A model generated the notes under the pieces. It was given only the letters and a program-made list of their open reading frames with translations. It ran no database searches and was not told where the DNA came from. A stretch of DNA of 9,837 bases from an uncultured Candidatus Pelagibacter sp. (GTDB lineage Bacteria; Pseudomonadota; Alphaproteobacteria; Pelagibacterales; Pelagibacteraceae), in assembly GCA_905612335.1 (NCBI GenBank), contig CAJQRT010000042.1:1-9837 (forward strand). The letters are read 5' to 3'. The translations under genes were made by a program, and so were the position numbers. Of this stretch, positions 6,674 to 9,837 are shown one piece after another. Each line of letters starts with the position of its first letter. Position 1 is the first letter of the stretch.

Positions 6674-7710
6674 AAGGGTAAATTTTTTAACTCCTCTTTT
6701 ACCATCTCTTTTACCAGATCTGCGATATTAAATTTAGGTTTCCAGTTTAATTCTTTTCTTGCCTTGCTCGAATTACCCAACAAAGTATCAACTTCTAGAG
6801 GTCTAAAATATTCTTTATCACACTCTATAATACAATTACCTTTATCATTGTAGCATTTTTCATTAATCCCCTTACCCTTCCAGTAATATTTTATTTTAAG
6901 TTCCTTTAGTGATAAATTTATAAAATCTTTAACAGAATATTGTTTACCAGTGGAAATTACATAATCTTGTGGTTTTTTTCTTTGCAGCATTTTCCACATT
7001 GCTTCTACATAGTCTTTAGCATGGCCCCAATCTCTTTTTGCACTTAAATTTCCTAAAAATATTTTTTTTTGTTTACCCATTTTAATTCTACATAATCCCA
7101 TTATTATTTTTTTAGTAACAAATGTTTCACCCCTAACAGGACTTTCGTGATTAAATAAAATGCCATTACATGCAAAAATATTATAAGCTTCTCTGTAATT
7201 TACAGTTATCCAATGTGCATAAACTTTTGCAACTCCATAAGGACTTCTTGGATAAAACGGGGTTTTTTCAGTTTGAGGAATTTCAACAACCTTACCAAAC
7301 ATTTCTGACGTACCTGCTTGGTAAAATTTTGTTTTTTTTTCAAAACCATGGAATTTAATAGCCTCTAAAATTCTAAGAGCTCCAATTCCATCAGCACTAG
7401 CAGTATATTCTGGAACCTCAAATGAAACTGCAACGTGCGATTGTGCAGCTAAGTTATAAATTTCATCAGGTTTTATATTCTTAATTAACGATGAAACTGA
7501 AATAGCGTCTGTAATATCACCATAATGTAGTATAAATTTTCTCTTCTTTTCATGGGGGTCTTGATATAAATGGTCAATTCTTGCTGTATTAAAGGAAGAT
7601 GATCTTCTTTTAATACCATGAACAGTATAATTTTTTTTAAGAAGGAAATCTGCAAGATAAGATCCATCTTGTCCAGTAATTCCAAATATTAAAGCAACTT
7701 TGTTTTTCAT
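6670..7710 (-). CDS. gmd: GDP-mannose 4,6-dehydratase
   Basis: This 346-residue extended SDR dehydrates GDP-D-mannose to GDP-4-keto-6-deoxy-D-mannose, the branch point to GDP-L-fucose and other 6-deoxysugars. It has the NADP loop [10 protein letters not shown] (10-19), the [15 protein letters not shown] segment (35-49), [13 protein letters not shown] (86-98), GTSEMFG (133-139) with catalytic Thr134 and Glu136, YGVAK (158-162) with Tyr158 and Lys162, [15 protein letters not shown] (187-201) and [19 protein letters not shown] in the substrate-binding half. Length and motifs match the family closely. Its stop overlaps the fcl start by four bases (GTGA), and its ATG follows the preceding reductase stop by one base. 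It looks less A+T-rich than the glycosyltransferase and reductase genes to its right, as expected for a conserved enzyme. Confidence 0.96.
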   Translation of the reverse strand: MKNKVALIFGITGQDGSYLADFLLKKNYTVHGIKRRSSSFNTARIDHLYQDPHEKKRKFILHYGDITDAISVSSLIKNIKPDEIYNLAAQSHVAVSFEVPEYTASADGIGALRILEAIKFHGFEKKTKFYQAGTSEMFGKVVEIPQTEKTPFYPRSPYGVAKVYAHWITVNYREAYNIFACNGILFNHESPVRGETFVTKKIIMGLCRIKMGKQKKIFLGNLSAKRDWGHAKDYVEAMWKMLQRKKPQDYVISTGKQYSVKDFINLSLKELKIKYYWKGKGINEKCYNDKGNCIIECDKEYFRPLEVDTLLGNSSKARKELNWKPKFNIADLVKEMVKEELKNLPL

Positions 7711-7711
7711 T

Positions 7712-8530
7712 TTATGTAAAGAAATTTTTACTAATTATTAAACATTCTTTTCTTAAATCATTTATACTATTTTTAATTTTAATTGTCTTCATAAGTTTAT
7801 CATTATTTAAGGTAAAACTTTCATTGTTAAAAGTACTTTTCATATTAATAAACTTGACTTTTTTATTATTATAAAAATTTAACCATTTAATAACTTTATC
7901 TGTATAAATTTTTTTTCCTATTGAAACATTAAATACACCATATGAGTTTTTTTTAATCAGCGCATGGGTTATTTCACAAAATTTTGTTATAGAGATAAAG
8001 TCTTTATAAATATCTCCATTTTTATATATTAGTCCCAGTTTTATTGTTTCAAAAAAAATATCAGAAAATGTCTTATGAAGTTTTTTTTTATTATTATTTT
8101 CAGCTCCTATAATATTAGAAATTCTTAAAATTAAAAATTTATTTTGTAATATTTTCTTTATTGAAATCTCAGATTGCAACTTGTTTCTTGAATAACCACA
8201 GCTTGGATTTTTTTTATGAGATTCTTTTATATTAAATTTTGCTTTATAAACTTTTCTGCTACTTAACATTACTAATTTAGTTTTAGATTTTTTTATTTTT
8301 TTTGCTATCAGCAAATCGTTGTCATTTTGAGGTTGATATCGATTTTTGATATAATCCTTATTAGAAGAACAATTTATAATATAGTCAAATTCTTCATTAT
8401 ATAAATAAGATTTATTAATAAAATTTTTAAAACTAAGAGAAGAGAAATTTAATTTTTTTTTTTTAAAAGATTCAATTAAATTTCTAGAGATAAATCCTTT
8501 TTGACCAATTATTAGTATTTTTTTTTTCAT
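7712..8530 (-). CDS. RmlD-like NAD(P)-dependent sugar reductase/epimerase (divergent SDR)
   Basis: This is a 272-residue divergent SDR. The N-terminal Rossmann strand and loop read [14 protein letters not shown] (5-18). MLSSRKVY (88-95) gives the catalytic Ser region, and YSRNK (113-117) is the Tyr-x-x-x-Lys pair. [11 protein letters not shown] (135-145) corresponds to the R-x-x-N-x-x-G strand of dTDP-4-keto-rhamnose reductase-like proteins. The C-terminal part is Lys/Asn-rich and poorly conserved. The likely reaction is reduction of an NDP-4-keto-sugar. Because gmd is the very next gene, one candidate substrate is GDP-4-keto-6-deoxymannose, but that is a guess. Its ATG overlaps the glycosyltransferase stop as ATGA, and it starts within a 10-base A-run. 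The gene is very A+T-rich, more so than gmd. The exact substrate and product cannot be read from the sequence. Confidence 0.75.
   Translation of the reverse strand: MKKKILIIGQKGFISRNLIESFKKKKLNFSSLSFKNFINKSYLYNEEFDYIINCSSNKDYIKNRYQPQNDNDLLIAKKIKKSKTKLVMLSSRKVYKAKFNIKESHKKNPSCGYSRNKLQSEISIKKILQNKFLILRISNIIGAENNNKKKLHKTFSDIFFETIKLGLIYKNGDIYKDFISITKFCEITHALIKKNSYGVFNVSIGKKIYTDKVIKWLNFYNNKKVKFINMKSTFNNESFTLNNDKLMKTIKIKNSINDLRKECLIISKNFFT
8453..8464 (-). repeat. 12-base coding A-tract in the RmlD-like reductase gene
   Basis: The coding strand has 12 consecutive A, encoding the Lys run after Phe22 in [10 protein letters not shown], very close to the N-terminus. The frame is intact as read. A second A-run of 10 bases (8518-8527) forms the start of the same gene. 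Confidence 0.85.
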
Positions 8531-9309
8531 CTAATAAGAAAGTTTACAAAACTACTCAAAAAATAATCTAAGTTTTTTTTATATTGTATTTTGTTTTTTA
8601 AAAAAAAATACCTCACATAAGCGTGTGCTTGTGCTCTCCTTTTCCACCAATTAAAAGATAAAAATAAAAAATTTGAAGAAATCATTTTTGGAGATTGTCT
8701 ATAAATAGTTAAGTTTTTTTCTAATATGAAAAATTTTTTTTTTATATGTGTTAAATATATTGCCACTCTGAAATCCATCCAAATATCAGGGAAAAGATTA
8801 AAGTTAATTCTATTTATCATTTCTTTAAAGTCACTTCTTTTTATTGCAATACAGCTCTGTGGTGGAATATATGGCCAAAAAGATGAAATAATTTTTTTTT
8901 TATTCTTAATAATTTTTTTTTTACTTTCGTGCATATGGATTGGCAAGTCAAATATTGTAGATAATTTTTTATTATTTAGGAATTCATTTACTACAATTTC
9001 TATCTTATTTTTTTTAAACAAATCATCACTGTCTAAGAAAAAAATTATATCTCCACTACTTTTCTTAAAAGCTCGATTATATGCATTAATTTGATTATAT
9101 GATCCATATTTTCCTCTTTTCTTGTTTTTTATGATTTTGATATTTGGGTATTGAATAATACTCTTAATAGAATTGTCTGAAGAAAAATCATCATGGAAGA
9201 TAATTTCAATATTTTTATAAGTTTGGCGGTTAATAGAATCAATACATTCTTTGATATATTTTTGATTATTATAATTCGCTATCAGTACTGATACCTTTAG
9301 TTTAGTCAA
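8527..9309 (-). CDS. Family 2 glycosyltransferase
   Basis: This 260-residue GT-A fold enzyme belongs to glycosyltransferase family 2, whose members transfer a sugar from a nucleotide-sugar to a growing glycan at the cytoplasmic face of the membrane. VSVLIANYNNQKYIKECIDS (6-25) is the classic N-terminal nucleotide-binding start. HDDFSSDNS (39-47) carries the acidic uridine-binding position. FFLDSDD (90-96) is the metal-binding DxD region. PDIWMDFRVA (174-183) offers the candidate catalytic acidic residues, and IYRQSP follows at 202-207. The start is TTG at 9309: an in-frame TAA lies just upstream, no ATG is available, and the TTGA overlaps the methyltransferase stop by four bases. The gene ends in an ATGA overlap with the reductase. 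The donor and acceptor sugars cannot be told. A member using GDP-fucose or a derived sugar is possible given the next genes. Confidence 0.88.
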   Translation of the reverse strand: MTKLKVSVLIANYNNQKYIKECIDSINRQTYKNIEIIFHDDFSSDNSIKSIIQYPNIKIIKNKKRGKYGSYNQINAYNRAFKKSSGDIIFFLDSDDLFKKNKIEIVVNEFLNNKKLSTIFDLPIHMHESKKKIIKNKKKIISSFWPYIPPQSCIAIKRSDFKEMINRINFNLFPDIWMDFRVAIYLTHIKKKFFILEKNLTIYRQSPKMISSNFLFLSFNWWKRRAQAHAYVRYFFLKNKIQYKKNLDYFLSSFVNFLIR

Positions 9310-9837
9310 ATTGATTTCTTATAGATATACTCGAATGTCTTTCTGAACGGCATTTTAGATTTATATATTTGATGAAAATTATTTTTTTTTAAAAAATAAT
9401 TAATTTCTGAAAATGTATATTTCTTGACAATCATATTGTCATAGTGGTGCTCAAACATTATTGTATCGACAAATTCAATTCTTTTTTTTAAGCCTTTCAG
9501 AATTTCATATTCATATCCTTCTGTATCAATTTTAAGAAAAGATATCTTATCAAGATTCTTTTTTTTCATATAATTGTCTAATGTTTCCGTTTTTAGCTTA
9601 AAACTTTTATATATATTTTTTTTATTTCTAAAGTTTAATAAATTAAATTTTTTTTTAAAATACTTTGATTCTTGATTAATATCATTCATTGTCGAAGATG
9701 AGCTTTCATTAAATTGATTAAAAACAATTATCTTTTCATCAGAGCCTAATGCTATATTTTCTATAGTTATTTTTGTATTTGGAAATTTTTTTTCTAAATT
9801 TTTTTTATTAATTTCTAAAAATTTAAAATTTAATGGA
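9306..9837 (-). CDS. FkbM-family SAM-dependent methyltransferase (partial, 5' end beyond window)
   Basis: The reading frame is open to the right edge, giving 176 visible residues. An internal ATG at 9689 is not the true start, because 49 matching residues precede it (PLNFKFLEIN, then FPNTKITIENIALGSDE). Together with ESSSSTMNDINQES these follow the usual FkbM layout. The hallmark FLKIDTEGYEYEILKG lies at visible residues 100-115, and EHHYDN (residues about 129-134) follows the next strand. The family O-methylates sugars and other small substrates, and members are common in glycan clusters. The SAM-binding glycine-rich motif should lie just beyond the edge. The stop overlaps the glycosyltransferase start by four bases, so the two are probably made together. 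A role in capping or decorating a sugar of the surface glycan is inferred. Confidence 0.87.
   Translation of the reverse strand, partial: PLNFKFLEINKKNLEKKFPNTKITIENIALGSDEKIIVFNQFNESSSSTMNDINQESKYFKKKFNLLNFRNKKNIYKSFKLKTETLDNYMKKKNLDKISFLKIDTEGYEYEILKGLKKRIEFVDTIMFEHHYDNMIVKKYTFSEINYFLKKNNFHQIYKSKMPFRKTFEYIYKKSI

Noticed and set aside
7170..7685. Open frames of 62 codons (plus, 7170-7358) and 66 codons (minus, 7485-7685)
   Set aside because: Both are out-of-frame shadows within gmd, and neither shows a protein motif.
8726..9094. Plus-strand hydrophobic open frame of 122 codons
   Set aside because: It is antisense to the GT2 gene. Its Phe/Leu/Ile-rich look comes from reading poly-Lys/A-rich coding DNA backwards.
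1..9837. CRISPR arrays, insertion sequences, tRNA genes, attachment-site repeats
   Set aside because: I read both strands for repeated units, terminal inverted repeats, transposase or integrase motifs and tRNA cloverleaf parts, and found none. The only repetition I saw was homopolymer A/T tracts.

Overview
The window looks like a piece of a SAR11-type (Pelagibacterales) alphaproteobacterial genome. The evidence is the strongly A+T-rich sequence, Lys/Ile/Asn-rich proteins, almost no intergenic DNA, a proton-translocating transhydrogenase with a split alpha subunit (pntAA/pntAB/pntB), a 41-residue cysteine-free L36, and above all a 5S rRNA gene that stands alone, with no 23S beside it. In SAR11 genomes the 5S gene is known to be separated from 16S-23S by the surface-polysaccharide island called HVR2, and this window fits the 5S-side edge of such an island. 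The assignment to SAR11 is an inference.

Every gene I support lies on the minus strand, so transcription runs from right to left. The right half (about 4848-9837) is an overlapping surface-glycan cassette. In transcription order it holds an FkbM-type methyltransferase (its 5' end is beyond the window), a GT2 glycosyltransferase, a small RmlD-like reductase, GDP-mannose 4,6-dehydratase (gmd), GDP-L-fucose synthase (fcl) and a GalE-like epimerase. gmd and fcl together convert GDP-mannose to GDP-L-fucose. The other genes would modify, transfer or methylate sugars of a lipopolysaccharide O-chain or similar glycan. Junctions in this half are 1-4 base overlaps or a 1-base gap, which suggests translational coupling. 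Several coding A-tracts of 11-13 bases occur here.

A short gap (4795-4847) carries a good promoter aimed at the 5S rRNA gene (4681-4794). After the 5S comes a tight core string: rpmJ (L36), a 36-residue aa3-oxidase subunit IV-like membrane peptide, pntAA, pntAB, pntB, a small transaldolase-family gene, and a large multi-pass membrane protein that runs off the left edge. Spacings are 12, 5, 9, 4, 2 and 5 bases, then an 11-base overlap, and no hairpin terminator is visible. The 5S promoter may therefore also feed this string.

Three real genes are easy to miss here: rpmJ, the subunit IV-like peptide, and the GTG-started left-edge membrane protein. No stretch of 300 bases lacks a gene. I saw no tRNA, insertion sequence, CRISPR array, integrase or phage gene.
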